A stretch of 64,000 nt of DNA from Pseudomonas fluorescens (GCA_902825215.1 LR782234.1:1488001-1552000), one strand, 5' to 3'; shown: positions 38,271 through 47,556, counted from the first letter of the stretch. Made by a program: numbers and translations. The notes: generated by a model not told the origin, from the letters alone.

Positions 38271-38377
38271 GTGAATCTCCGTACGGGCCTTGAACCCGTC
38301 GTGGGTTGCAGCCGATCGACTTTCTTTATGCAGCCGTGTTGTGCAAAGTCAGGCTATGTAGCCCCGGTGTCATCGCC

Positions 38378-38406
38378 ATGAACGTTCGGTGATGCTTATA
38401 TGACAG
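38378..38406 (-). promoter_or_regulatory. PHO-box-like array upstream of olsBA
   Basis: Read on the minus strand, CTGTCAT, GCATCAC and CGTTCAT occur at exact 11-bp spacing. The first is a perfect PHO half-site, the third has 5 of 7 matches, and the middle keeps TCA. The array points towards olsB. No sharp -10 can be named. Confidence 0.6.
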
Positions 38407-38423
38407 CCCACAAGGAGACGCCC

Positions 38424-39302
38424 GTGCCCTGGTCAGATCTGCTGCAACGTAGTGAGCGCTTGCCCGTCGTCGCCGACCTCGCGGAGGGTTTCGCGACGCT
38501 GTTGCAGACGCTGGGCACTGTCTCGCCGTTTGAACTGGCGGTCGCGGGTGGGCGGCGCATGGCGACGCCGGGGCTGGCCTTTCTGGTCGGCTATCAAGCG
38601 GCGCTGCGCATGCTCTGGCCGAGCGCGCCATTGAGCCTCGGCGCGTTGTGCGCCACCGAACAGCGCAGCCTGCGCCCGGCGGATATGCAAACGCGTCTGA
38701 ACGGTTTGCGCCTGAGCGGGCGCAAGGATTTCGTCACGGCCGGCGATGCGGCTGACTGGCTATTGGTGGCCGCGCGCAGCGAACAACCCGGCGAAACGCC
38801 GCGCCTGACGTTGGCGGTGGTCTACCCCGGCGAGCCCGGCGTGAGCGTGGAAAAACTGCCGGCACTGCCGTTGATGCCAGACATCAGCCACGGTCGCCTG
38901 CACCTGGACGGCGCGCTGTGCGAACTGCTCGCCGGCGATGGCTGGGACGCGTACGTCAAACCGTTTCGCACCCTTGAAGACGTCTACGTGCTGAGCGCGA
39001 TGACCGCGTGGCTGTACGGCGTCGGCCAGCACAGCGACTGGCCGCAGACCCTGCAATTGCGTTTGCTGGCACTGTTGGCTGGGTGTGCCGAAGCGAGCCG
39101 GCAAGCGCCGGATAATCCGGCCGGGCATGTGTTGCTGGGCGGGTTGTTTGCGCAGTTTGAGGCGCTGGCGGGGGAGGTGGAACAGGCGCTGGCGGCTGGC
39201 CCGGTGGAGTGGGCGCAAATGTGGCAGCGGGACAAGGGCGTGATGCAATTGGCGGCGGGGGCTCGGGCGAAGCGGTTGGCCAAGGCATTGGCGGCGATCT
39301 GA
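38424..39302 (+). CDS. Acyl-CoA dehydrogenase-like protein
   Basis: The 292-residue protein resembles the middle and C-terminal parts of acyl-CoA dehydrogenases (LRLSGRKDFVTAGDAADWLLV, then VSVEKLPALPLMPDISHGRL) but is shorter than a typical 380-residue enzyme, and FAD-binding residues are not obvious. The GTG at 38424 with AAGGAGA seven bases upstream is a better start than the ATG at 38400, and it keeps the PHO-like array outside the coding region. It is divergent from olsBA. Confidence 0.72.
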   Translation: MPWSDLLQRSERLPVVADLAEGFATLLQTLGTVSPFELAVAGGRRMATPGLAFLVGYQAALRMLWPSAPLSLGALCATEQRSLRPADMQTRLNGLRLSGRKDFVTAGDAADWLLVAARSEQPGETPRLTLAVVYPGEPGVSVEKLPALPLMPDISHGRLHLDGALCELLAGDGWDAYVKPFRTLEDVYVLSAMTAWLYGVGQHSDWPQTLQLRLLALLAGCAEASRQAPDNPAGHVLLGGLFAQFEALAGEVEQALAAGPVEWAQMWQRDKGVMQLAAGARAKRLAKALAAI

Positions 39303-39306
39303 CTGG

Positions 39307-39397
39307 CCTCTTCGCGAGCAGGCTCGCTCCCACAGGGAACCGCGTTTGTTCAGTTGAAACACGGTCGAATTGTGGGAGCGAGCCTGCTCGCGAAGGC
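39307..39397. repeat. REP pair, GAGCCTGCTC type
   Basis: TTCGCGAGCAGGCTCGCTCC (39311) and TGTGGGAGCGAGCCTGCTCG (39371) are in inverted orientation between the dehydrogenase-like and serine hydrolase genes. Confidence 0.92.
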
Positions 39398-39470
39398 GGC
39401 CGCAAGAGCACCACACATCTGTCATAAACCCCAACTAGTCTCAGCAGGTTCATTTCCCAGAGCCTCGACC

Positions 39471-40550
39471 ATGTTCAAAGGTCTGTCCCTGTTCCTGCTG
39501 CTCATCAGCTTCACCGCCCGCGCCGAACAATGGCCCGGCGAGCAATGGTCAACTGCCCGGCAGATCACCGGCCCAGCCGTAGAGGCGCTGGAAACCTACG
39601 CCTTCCCGCCGCGTGACGACAGCACCCGCCAAGGCATACGCACCGACGCCTTGTTGATCATCCGCGACGGCCAGATCATTTACGAACGCTACGCCGGCCC
39701 GACCACCGCGCAAACCGCACACCTGACCTGGTCGATCAGCAAAAGCCTGATGGCCACCGTGCTCGGCGTGGCGTATGGCGAAGGCCTGTTCAAGCTCTAC
39801 GACCCGGCCGCGCAGTTTTACCCGCCATTGGCAAACCACTCCGGGATCAAAATCGCCGACCTGCTGCACTGGGCCTCGGGCATCGACTGGCAGGAAGACT
39901 ACGAATACGCCCCGCTGAAATCCTCGGTAGTGGCGATGCTCTATACCCGCGGTCATCGCGACATGGCCGCGTTCGCCGCTGATCATCCGAGCTACGCTGA
40001 ACCGGGTCAGGCGTTTCGTTATTCCAGCGGCGACAGCAACCTGCTCGCCGCCGCGCTGAAAGGCATGCTCGGCCCGCAGCGTTATGCCGATTACCCGTGG
40101 ACGGCATTGTTCGGACCGCTGGGCATTCGTCACGCCGTCTGGGAAACCGATGCCAGCGGCACGTTCGTCGCCTCGTCCTACGCCTATCTCACCGCGCGGG
40201 ATCTGGCGCGGGTCGGGCTGTTGATGGTGCGCGACGGGCGCTGGCAGGATCGGCAATTGCTGCCCCAGGATTGGGTCGCGTTTAACCGCGAACCCTTCGC
40301 CGGCTACAAGGTCGGTCAGGACGAAGCCGTGCCCGGCGGCCATTGGTGGCTTAACCGCGCGGTGGACGGTGCGCTATCGCCATGGCCCGCCGCGCCGCCC
40401 GACACCTTCGCCGCGCTCGGCCATTGGGGCCAGGCGCTGTACGTGATTCCCAGCCAGAAACTGGTCATTGTGCGCTACGCCGATGATCGCGACGGTGGTT
40501 ACCGCCACAACGAACTGCTCTCGCGCGTGCTCAAGGCGGTGCAGCCATGA
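39471..40550 (+). CDS. Exported beta-lactamase-fold serine hydrolase
   Basis: The 359-residue protein has a signal peptide (MFKGLSLFLLLISFTARA) and the class C beta-lactamase/esterase motifs: SISK at 88-91 (SxxK), YSSG at 184-187 in the YxN position, and GHWGQALYVIP in place of the KTG motif. Such proteins are esterases or D-aminopeptidases rather than resistance enzymes. The small Cys-containing gene downstream overlaps it by four bases, so they are coupled. Confidence 0.87.
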   Translation: MFKGLSLFLLLISFTARAEQWPGEQWSTARQITGPAVEALETYAFPPRDDSTRQGIRTDALLIIRDGQIIYERYAGPTTAQTAHLTWSISKSLMATVLGVAYGEGLFKLYDPAAQFYPPLANHSGIKIADLLHWASGIDWQEDYEYAPLKSSVVAMLYTRGHRDMAAFAADHPSYAEPGQAFRYSSGDSNLLAAALKGMLGPQRYADYPWTALFGPLGIRHAVWETDASGTFVASSYAYLTARDLARVGLLMVRDGRWQDRQLLPQDWVAFNREPFAGYKVGQDEAVPGGHWWLNRAVDGALSPWPAAPPDTFAALGHWGQALYVIPSQKLVIVRYADDRDGGYRHNELLSRVLKAVQP

Positions 40551-40843
40551 AGCGCTTGTTGGTGTTGCTGCTGGCCATGCTGCTCGGCTGGATGGCTTAC
40601 GAGCGCGAAAATCTATGGGCTTTCCCGGACATCATCAGCGCCTACACCGCCAAGGAATATTGCTCGTGCCGTTATGTGATGAACAACGACGCGCAATACT
40701 GCCGTGGCTATATAAAACAGTGGCTGCCGATCAGCCAGTTCACCGATGACCCGGCCAGCAAAACCATCACCGTCAGCGGCATGGGCCGCAGCAATAGCGC
40801 GCAGTGGCTGAGCGAACGCCACGGCTGCCGCCTCAATCCCTGA
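40547..40843 (+). CDS. Small exported protein with four cysteines
   Basis: The 98-residue protein has an N-terminal hydrophobic segment (LLVLLLAMLLGWMAYE), probably an uncleaved anchor or signal. A periplasmic part contains EYCSCRYV, AQYCRGYI and RHGCRLNP. The four cysteines could form two disulphides. It overlaps the serine hydrolase gene (ATGA), suggesting a joint function. I do not recognise the family. Confidence 0.78.
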   Translation: MKRLLVLLLAMLLGWMAYERENLWAFPDIISAYTAKEYCSCRYVMNNDAQYCRGYIKQWLPISQFTDDPASKTITVSGMGRSNSAQWLSERHGCRLNP

Positions 40844-40872
40844 CCACACTCGATTCCCTGTGAATGGAGATC

Positions 40873-40965
40873 ATGTGGGAGCTGGCTTGCCAGCGATTGC
40901 AGTGGATCAGCCAGCGAAAATTTTGCCTGTGACGACGCTATCGCTAGCAAGCCAGCTCCCACAAG
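40873..40965. repeat. REP pair, GCTGGC type
   Basis: ATGTGGGAGCTGGCTTGCCA and, in inverse, ATCGCTAGCAAGCCAGCTCC frame about 35 bp. They lie between the serine hydrolase operon and the YceI gene. Confidence 0.9.
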
Positions 40966-41063
40966 GGTCTCATCAGTGCAGGCATCTGTGGTGATCTTCA
41001 GTTTGCAATAACTCGGCGGGCGGTTAATGTTCGGCTCAGGTTTATCGCCCCCACGAGTGCTCA

Positions 41064-41654
41064 ATGTTCAACCGCTCCCTGTACACAACCCTTTCTAGCC
41101 TGCTGCTGGCAGCCGCCGCATTGCCGGCTCAAGCCAATTGGTATCTGGACGGCGAGTCGTCGCGGCTGTCGTTCGTCAGCACCAAGAACGCCAGCGTTTC
41201 CGAAGTGCAGCGCTTTCTGGTGCTGCACGGCAAGGTCGATCCCAACGGACGGGCCGAAGTCGAAGTCGAACTGGAGTCGATCAACAGCGGCATTCCGCTG
41301 CGCGATGAGCGTATGCGCAAGGAGTTGTTCCAGATCGAGCAGTTCCCCGAAGCGACGATCACCACGCAGATCGACCTGCGCCCGATCAACGATCTGGCCC
41401 CCGGCGCGCAGCTGGAATTGCGCCTGCCGCTGACCGTCAAGCTGCATGGCAAGCAACACGAATATCCCGCCGAGCTGCTGGCGACACGCCTCGATGACCG
41501 ACGCTTTCAAGTGGTGACGCTGGAGCCGCTGGTGATCAACGCCGCGGATTTCGACCTCGCGCCGGGGCTGGAAAGTCTGCGCAAGCTTGCCGATCTGTCG
41601 GCTATCAGCCTGTCGGTACCGGTCGGTGCGGTGCTGATCTTCACGGCGCGCTGA
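41064..41654 (+). CDS. YceI-family periplasmic lipid-binding protein
   Basis: The 196-residue protein has a signal peptide (cleavage near LPAQANWYLD) and a YceI-type lipocalin-like barrel: WYLDGESSRLSFVSTK, VELESINSGIPLRDERM and LPLTVKLHGKQHEYPAELL. Relatives bind isoprenoids or fatty acids in the periplasm. It ends one base before the cardiolipin synthase gene, suggesting co-transcription and a shared envelope role. Confidence 0.88.
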   Translation: MFNRSLYTTLSSLLLAAAALPAQANWYLDGESSRLSFVSTKNASVSEVQRFLVLHGKVDPNGRAEVEVELESINSGIPLRDERMRKELFQIEQFPEATITTQIDLRPINDLAPGAQLELRLPLTVKLHGKQHEYPAELLATRLDDRRFQVVTLEPLVINAADFDLAPGLESLRKLADLSAISLSVPVGAVLIFTAR

Positions 41655-41655
41655 C

Positions 41656-42813
41656 ATGCGCGGCGCAGTGTTTCCCTGGCGCGACGGCAACCGCTTCGAG
41701 CTGTTGATCGATGGCCCGCAATTCTTTCCGCGGATGCTCGAGCACATCGCCGCCGCCAAAGAACAGATCGAACTGGAACTGTATCTGGTCGAGGCCGGCG
41801 CCTGCGCCGACACCATCGTCCAGGCGCTGGTGGCGGCCGCCGAGCGCGGTGTGCGCGTGCGCTGCCTGTTCGATGATTACGGCAGCCTCGCGTTTACCTT
41901 GCACTTGCGTCAGCGCCTGACCGCTGCCGGGGTTGAACTGCGGTTCTATAACCGCTTGAGCTGGCGGCGCTGGGTTGGCAATTTCTATCGTGATCACCGC
42001 AAACTGCTGCTGGTCGATCAATGTCTGGCGGTGGTCGGCGGCACCGGTGTCACTGATGAGTTCTGGACCCCGGGCGAGGACACCAGCGAGTGGCACGAAG
42101 TGATGGTGCAGATCAGCGGCCCGCTGGTGATCGACTGGCAATTGCTGTTCGACCGCCAGTGGATCGCCAACCGCTACCGCCGCGCCTGGCGTCCGGCGGC
42201 ACATTTTGGCCTGCCGCGTTTGCCGCGTGTGCCGGACAAGGGTGAGGGTATGGGCCGCGTGGCTTATGCCGATGCCCGCCAGCATCGCGACATTCTGCAA
42301 TCGTTGTTTCGCGCGCTGAACAGCGGGCAGAAACGTATCTGGATGGCCACGCCGTATTTCCTGCCGACCTGGAAAATCCGCCGCTCGCTGCGCAAGGCGG
42401 CTGCGCGCGGCGTCGACGTGCGGTTGCTGCTGACCGGGCCGCGCACCGATCACCCGTCCGTGCGCTACGCCGGGCATCGCTACTATCCGCGACTGCTCAA
42501 GGCCGGCGTGCAGATCTTCGAATACCAGCCGTGCTTTTTGCATCTGAAAATGGTGCTGGTGGACGAATGGGTGAGCATCGGTTCGTGCAACTTCGATCAC
42601 TGGAACCTGCGCTTCAATCTGGAGGCGAATCTGGAAGCGCTGGATCCGTCGTTGACGGCAGCGGTAGAGGCGAGTTTTGTCAGGGATTTCGGGCTGAGTC
42701 AGTTGGTCAGCCTCGAGGAGTGGCAGCGCCGGCCGTTGTGGCGGCGGGTCAAGCAGCGGGTGTGGGGCTGGGTGGATCGGCTGGTGGTGAACATCCTCGA
42801 TAGACGCGGCTAG
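41656..42813 (+). CDS. Phospholipase D-superfamily cardiolipin synthase (ClsB-like)
   Basis: The 385-residue protein carries two HKD motifs: DHRKLLLVD (His114, Lys116, Asp121) and LHLKMVLVDEWVSIGSCNFD near residue 300. No N-terminal membrane helices are present, so it resembles E. coli ClsB rather than ClsA. It would join phosphatidyl groups to make cardiolipin or related lipids at the inner membrane. It follows the YceI gene with one base between. Confidence 0.87.
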   Translation: MRGAVFPWRDGNRFELLIDGPQFFPRMLEHIAAAKEQIELELYLVEAGACADTIVQALVAAAERGVRVRCLFDDYGSLAFTLHLRQRLTAAGVELRFYNRLSWRRWVGNFYRDHRKLLLVDQCLAVVGGTGVTDEFWTPGEDTSEWHEVMVQISGPLVIDWQLLFDRQWIANRYRRAWRPAAHFGLPRLPRVPDKGEGMGRVAYADARQHRDILQSLFRALNSGQKRIWMATPYFLPTWKIRRSLRKAAARGVDVRLLLTGPRTDHPSVRYAGHRYYPRLLKAGVQIFEYQPCFLHLKMVLVDEWVSIGSCNFDHWNLRFNLEANLEALDPSLTAAVEASFVRDFGLSQLVSLEEWQRRPLWRRVKQRVWGWVDRLVVNILDRRG

Positions 42814-42831
42814 CGGGCACACCCAAAAAAC

Positions 42832-42926
42832 ACTGTGGGAGCTGGCTTGCCAGCGATGAGGCCATCACATTCAACAGATCAGTTGACTGTTAAGCCGCCA
42901 TCGCTGGCAAGCCAGCTCCCACAGGT
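42832..42926. repeat. REP pair, GCTGGC type
   Basis: TGTGGGAGCTGGCTTGCCAG (42834) and CATCGCTGGCAAGCCAGCTC (42899) are in inverted orientation between the convergent cardiolipin synthase and bglX genes. Confidence 0.92.
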
Positions 42927-42946
42927 TTATGTGTTACCTGAAAAAA

Positions 42947-45238
42947 TTAGAGCAATTCGAAGCTTTGTTGCGTCACGCTCTGCGAATCCAGGCCGATCTG
43001 TACGTTGAACTTGCCCGGTTCTGCCGCGTACTTGAGCTGGGCGTTGTAGAACTTCAGGTCATCCTCAGTGATGGTGAAGTGCACGACTTTCTGTTCGCCG
43101 GCCTTGAGCATGATTTTCTGGAAGTTCTTCAGTTCTTTCACCGGGCGGATCATCGAGCCGGTGACGTCCTGAATGTACAGCTGCACCACGGTTTCGCCGT
43201 CACGCTTGCCGGTGTTCTTGACCATCACGCTGGCGTCGAGCTTGCCGGTGGCATTCAGTGTGGTCGACGACAAGGCCATGTCGCTCAGGGCGAAGGTGGT
43301 GTAACTCAAGCCATAACCGAACGGGAACAGCGGCCCGGTGGTGTCATCGAAATACTGCGAGGTGTAGTTGCCCGGCTTGCCCGGGGTGAACGGCCGGCCA
43401 ATGCTCAGGTGGTTGTAGTAGGTCGGAATCTGCCCGACGGAGCGCGGGAAGGTCACCGGCAGTTTGCCCGACGGGTTGTAGTCACCGAACAGTACGTCGG
43501 CAATCGCATTGCCACCCTCGGTGCCGCTGAACCAGGTTTCCAGAATCGCGTCAGCCGACTGGTTCTCTTCGAGAATGGTCAGCGGGCGGCCGTTCATCAG
43601 CACCAGCACCAGCGGTTTGCCGGTGGCTTTCAGCGCGCGGATCAGCTCGCGCTGGGTTTGCGGAATGTTCAAGTCAGTGCGGCTCGAGGATTCGTGGGAC
43701 ATGCCACGGGATTCGCCGACTGCCGCGACAACAACGTCAGCGTCTTTGGCGGCTTTCACCGCTTCGTCGATCAGCACGCTGGCCGGGCGCGGATCATCGA
43801 CCACTTCCGGCGCATCGAAGTTGAGGAAGTTCAGGTAGTCGAGGACCTTCTTGTCGCCAGTGATGTTGGCGCCACGAGCGTAAACGAGCTTCGATTTGTC
43901 GCCGATCACCGCGCTCATGCCGTCGAACAGCGTCACCGATTGCGCCGGACGACCGGCGGCGGCCCAACTGCCCATCATGTCGATCGGCGCTTTGGCCAGC
44001 GGGCCGACCAGCGCGACTTTCGCGGTTTTCTTCAGCGGCAGGGTTTCATTCTGGTTCTTCAGCAACACCAGGCTACGACGCGCGACTTCGCGAGCCTCGG
44101 CACGGTGCAGACGGCTTTCGGCGTAGGTGTCGGCCGGATCATCCTCGGCCTTGCCGATGCGCAGGTACGGGTCCTTGAACAGGCCCATGTCGTATTTGGC
44201 GGCGAGTACTTCACGCACCGCGTTGTCGATGTCTTTCTGTTCGATGTCGCCGGACTTGAGCAGCCCCGGCAGTTCCTTGCCGTACAGGGTGTCGTTCATG
44301 CTCATGTCGATACCGGCCTTGATCGCCAGTTTCGCTGCTTCACGACCGTCGCGAGCGACGCCGTGTTTGATCAGCTCGAAAATCGCCCCGTGGTCGCTGA
44401 CTGCCAGGCCCTTGAAGCCCCAGTCCTTGCGCAGCAGATCGTTCATCAACCAGGTATTGGCCGTGGCTGGAATACCGTTGATCGAGTTCAACGCGACCAT
44501 CACCCCACCGGCGCCGGCATCGATCGCAGCGCGGTACGGCGGCAGGTAGTCCTGGTACATCTTCACCGGGCTCATGTCGACGGTGTTGTAGTCGCGACCG
44601 CCCTCGACCGCGCCGTACAGGGCGAAGTGCTTGACGCTGGCCATGATGCTGTCGGCGGCGCTCGGAGTGGCGCCCTGATAGGCGCGGACCATGACCCCGG
44701 CAATGCGCGAGGTCAGGTAGGTGTCTTCACCGAAACCTTCGGAGCTGCGGCCCCAGCGCGGGTCGCGGGAAATGTCGACCATCGGCGCAAAGGTGATGTC
44801 GAGGCTGTCGGCAGCGGCTTCCTTCGCCGCCACGCGACCGGACTGGCCGATGGCGTCCATGTCCCAGCTCGAGGCGAGGGCCAGCGGAATCGGGAAAATC
44901 GTACGGTGACCGTGGATTACGTCGTACGCGAAAAACATCGGAATCTTCAGGCGGCTGCGCATGGCGGCGTCCTGCATCGGCCGGTTTTCCGCACGGGTGA
45001 TCGAGTTGAAGGTGCCACCGATGTTGCCGGCGGCGATCTCTTTGCGGATCAGCTCGCGAGGCATTTCCGGGCCGATGCTGATCAGGCGCAACTGGCCGAT
45101 CTTCTCATCGAGGGTCATCTGGCCCATCAGGTTGCTGATGAACGCGTCCTTGTTTTCCAGAGGGACCGCAGTCGTGGCGGCCAGTACCTGATGACTGGCC
45201 AGGCTGACGAACAGGCCCAGCAAACACAGCTTCTTCAT
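42947..45238 (-). CDS. bglX: Periplasmic beta-glucosidase BglX (GH3)
   Basis: The 763-residue protein has a signal peptide (MKKLCLLGLFVSLASHQVLA) and a GH3 N-domain containing DVIHGHRTIFPIPLALASSW, GRSSEGFGEDTYL, SVKHFALYG and the nucleophile Asp in LAVSDHGAIFELI. The GH3 C-domain and a fibronectin-III-like tail follow (YGLSYTTFALSDM). The length matches E. coli BglX (765). It would hydrolyse beta-glucosides in the periplasm. A REP pair is its only visible 3' structure; its promoter lies in the 250-bp divergent gap with lemA. Confidence 0.95.
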   Translation of the reverse strand: MKKLCLLGLFVSLASHQVLAATTAVPLENKDAFISNLMGQMTLDEKIGQLRLISIGPEMPRELIRKEIAAGNIGGTFNSITRAENRPMQDAAMRSRLKIPMFFAYDVIHGHRTIFPIPLALASSWDMDAIGQSGRVAAKEAAADSLDITFAPMVDISRDPRWGRSSEGFGEDTYLTSRIAGVMVRAYQGATPSAADSIMASVKHFALYGAVEGGRDYNTVDMSPVKMYQDYLPPYRAAIDAGAGGVMVALNSINGIPATANTWLMNDLLRKDWGFKGLAVSDHGAIFELIKHGVARDGREAAKLAIKAGIDMSMNDTLYGKELPGLLKSGDIEQKDIDNAVREVLAAKYDMGLFKDPYLRIGKAEDDPADTYAESRLHRAEAREVARRSLVLLKNQNETLPLKKTAKVALVGPLAKAPIDMMGSWAAAGRPAQSVTLFDGMSAVIGDKSKLVYARGANITGDKKVLDYLNFLNFDAPEVVDDPRPASVLIDEAVKAAKDADVVVAAVGESRGMSHESSSRTDLNIPQTQRELIRALKATGKPLVLVLMNGRPLTILEENQSADAILETWFSGTEGGNAIADVLFGDYNPSGKLPVTFPRSVGQIPTYYNHLSIGRPFTPGKPGNYTSQYFDDTTGPLFPFGYGLSYTTFALSDMALSSTTLNATGKLDASVMVKNTGKRDGETVVQLYIQDVTGSMIRPVKELKNFQKIMLKAGEQKVVHFTITEDDLKFYNAQLKYAAEPGKFNVQIGLDSQSVTQQSFELL

Positions 45239-45490
45239 GAATGTTTTTTCTCAAGGGCCCAAGCGGTGATGAAACACCGGCCAGCCAAAATGTAAGGAGC
45301 GACTATTGTTGTTCGGGTGCCGGCTCGAATATTCAGAGCCAAAAAACCACAGCCGACAGCGGCAGCGTGAACGCGAAGGGCACTTTTTAGCCCATAAGCC
45401 CGTCGCAATCCAGTGGCGGGGCCGATTATGCCCCAACCGCCGTGCCGGAATGTTCAGCGCGCGGTTTTTAATCCAAGGAGCATCACCGCA

Positions 45491-46099
45491 ATGACGATCA
45501 ACCCGACCTACCGTTCACGTTTGCAAGTGGCCACGCTGCTGGTGCTGGCTACCTTCTTGACCGCGTGCGGCATCAATAATATCCCGACCCTCGACGAACA
45601 GGCCAAAGCCGCCTGGGGTCAGGTGCAGAACCAGTACCAGCGCCGCGCCGACCTGATCCCCAATCTGGTGGAAACCGTCAAAGGCTACGCCGCCCATGAA
45701 CAGGAAACCCTGACCACCGTGATCGAAGCGCGGGCCAAGGCTACGTCGATCCAGGTCGATGCCAGCACCCTTGACGACCCAGCGAAACTCAAGCAGTTCC
45801 AGCAGGCGCAGGATCAGCTGACCGGCGCACTGAGTCGCCTGATGGTGGTCTCCGAGCGCTATCCGGACCTGAAGGCCAACCAGAATTTCCTCGCCCTGCA
45901 ATCGCAACTTGAGGGCACGGAAAACCGCATCGCCGTGGCGCGCCGCGATTTCATTCTGGCGGTGCAGAAATACAACACCGAGATCCGCACCTTCCCCGGG
46001 CGTCTGTGGCACAGCGTGATGTACAGCGACCTGCCGATGCGCGAAACCTTCGAAGCCACCACGCCCGGCGCGGAAAAAGCCCCGGAAGTGAAGTTCTGA
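45491..46099 (+). CDS. lemA: LemA-family lipoprotein
   Basis: The 202-residue LemA protein has a lipobox LTAC (Cys26), then the family helix bundle: WGQVQNQYQRRADLIPNLVE, VKGYAAHEQETLTTVIEARA and NFLALQSQLEGTENRIAVAR. LemA proteins are envelope proteins of unclear role, commonly encoded with TPM-domain proteins as here. AAGGAG lies about 11 bp before the ATG. An in-frame earlier start at 45413 would add residues with no leader character. Confidence 0.9.
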   Translation: MTINPTYRSRLQVATLLVLATFLTACGINNIPTLDEQAKAAWGQVQNQYQRRADLIPNLVETVKGYAAHEQETLTTVIEARAKATSIQVDASTLDDPAKLKQFQQAQDQLTGALSRLMVVSERYPDLKANQNFLALQSQLEGTENRIAVARRDFILAVQKYNTEIRTFPGRLWHSVMYSDLPMRETFEATTPGAEKAPEVKF

Positions 46100-46124
46100 A
46101 TCGGTGTTGGCGATGAGGTTGTGC

Positions 46125-46880
46125 ATGCGCGTGTTGAAAACGGGCCTGGTGCTGATGCTCTGGCTGTTTGCCGTCAGCGCCCAGGCCGAATTGACGTTCC
46201 CGGCGCTGAGCGGGCGTGTGGTCGATCAGGCGCAGATGCTTGAGCCGTCGCTACGTGCGCAACTGAGCCAGCAATTGCAGGCCCACGAACAGGCGACCGG
46301 CGAGCAGTTGGTGGTGGTCACGCTGCCCGACCTGCAGGGCACCACCATCGAAGATTTCGGCGTTCAACTGGGCCGGCATTGGGGTATTGGCCAGAAGGAC
46401 AAGAACAATGGCGCACTGCTGATCGTCGCCCGTGACGAGCGCAAGCTGCGCATTGAGGTCGGTTACGGGCTGGAAGACCGGCTGACCGATGCGCAGGCTT
46501 CAGTGATCATTCACCAGGTCATCACGCCTGCGTTCAAGGCTGGCAACTTCAGCAAAGGCATCAGCGACGGGGTGGCGGCGATGCTGGTGGTGCTGGGCGG
46601 CAACCCGCTCGACGAGCCATCGACGGTGTACGAATCCAGCGGCGACCCGGCCGATGATTTCATCTCGCGGCATCCGGCGCTGTTCATGTTTTTGGTGATG
46701 TTGTTCATCCTGACGGTGTTTGTCTGCCAGATGCTCGGTATCCTGCCCGCCGGCCGTGGCGGCTCCGGAGGCGGGGGCGGCTTGGGTGGCGGTGGATTCG
46801 GCGGGGGCGGTGGCGGCGGAGGTGGCTTCAGCGGCGGCGGGGGCAGTTTCGGCGGCGGTGGTTCGTCCGGCGGCTGGTGA
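46125..46880 (+). CDS. TPM-domain membrane protein with glycine-rich tail (YgcG-like)
   Basis: The 251-residue protein has a signal peptide (VLKTGLVLMLWLFAVSAQA), a TPM phosphatase-like domain (GRVVDQAQMLEPSLRAQL, TIEDFGVQLGRHWGIGQKDK, ERKLRIEVGYGLEDRLTD), one transmembrane helix (FMFLVMLFILTVFVCQML) and a C-terminal tail almost entirely glycine with serine and phenylalanine. The start is uncertain: in-frame GTG 46104 and ATG 46113 also exist; ATG 46125 has GAGG at a suitable distance. Clustered with lemA and a second TPM gene. Confidence 0.88.
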   Translation: MRVLKTGLVLMLWLFAVSAQAELTFPALSGRVVDQAQMLEPSLRAQLSQQLQAHEQATGEQLVVVTLPDLQGTTIEDFGVQLGRHWGIGQKDKNNGALLIVARDERKLRIEVGYGLEDRLTDAQASVIIHQVITPAFKAGNFSKGISDGVAAMLVVLGGNPLDEPSTVYESSGDPADDFISRHPALFMFLVMLFILTVFVCQMLGILPAGRGGSGGGGGLGGGGFGGGGGGGGGFSGGGGSFGGGGSSGGW

Positions 46881-46912
46881 ACACAGAACAATAACGAGCA
46901 GGCATTTTTCGA

Positions 46913-47530
46913 ATGGCATTACTGACTGAACACGAACAACGCAAAGTCGCCGAGGCGATCGCCCGGGTCGAACGCGACACCGACGCCGAACTGGTCACGG
47001 TGCTGGCTGCGCGCGCCGACGACTATGCGTACATCCCGCTGCTCTGGGCCAGCCTGCTGGCGCTGGTGCTGCCGGGCGTCGTGCATTACCTGACCGGCTG
47101 GCTGACCCTGCGCAGTCTGCTGATGGTGCAATGGGGCTTGTTCATTGTGCTGTGCCTGCTGTTCCGCCTGCCCAAGATCACCACCCATCTGGTCCCGCGT
47201 CGCGTGCGCCACTGGCGCGCTTCGAATCTGGCGCGGCGGCAGTTTCTTGAACAGAATCTGCACCACACCGTGGGCAGCACCGGCATGCTGATTTTTGTCT
47301 GCGAGGCTGAGCGGTATGTGGAGATTCTGGTGGATGAGGGGATCTCCCGGCGTCTGGACAACAAGAACTGGGATGCGATTGTTTCGGCGTTTACCGAGCA
47401 GGTGCGGCAGGGGCGTACGCTGGAGGGGTTTGTTACCTGTATCGAGGCGTGTGGCGAATTGTTGAAAGTGCATGTGCCGGTGACGCAGGTGAGGAATGAG
47501 TTGCCGAATCGGTTGGTGGTGTTGGGCTGA
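46913..47530 (+). CDS. TPM-domain protein with two central membrane helices
   Basis: The 205-residue protein starts directly with a TPM-like region (LTEHEQRKVAEAIARVERDT, ELVTVLAARADDYAYIP), then two transmembrane helices (about residues 42-90), then the second half of the domain (STGMLIFVCEAERYVEILVD, TLEGFVTCIEACGELL). No signal peptide. It is the third gene of the lemA module. An IS-split repeat begins only a few bases after its stop. Confidence 0.85.
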   Translation: MALLTEHEQRKVAEAIARVERDTDAELVTVLAARADDYAYIPLLWASLLALVLPGVVHYLTGWLTLRSLLMVQWGLFIVLCLLFRLPKITTHLVPRRVRHWRASNLARRQFLEQNLHHTVGSTGMLIFVCEAERYVEILVDEGISRRLDNKNWDAIVSAFTEQVRQGRTLEGFVTCIEACGELLKVHVPVTQVRNELPNRLVVLG

Positions 47531-47556
47531 AAAGCCCCTCACCCCAGCCCTCTCCC

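Noticed and set aside
42929..45295. 788-codon plus-strand open frame
   Set aside because: It is antisense to bglX, which has a signal peptide and all GH3 motifs.
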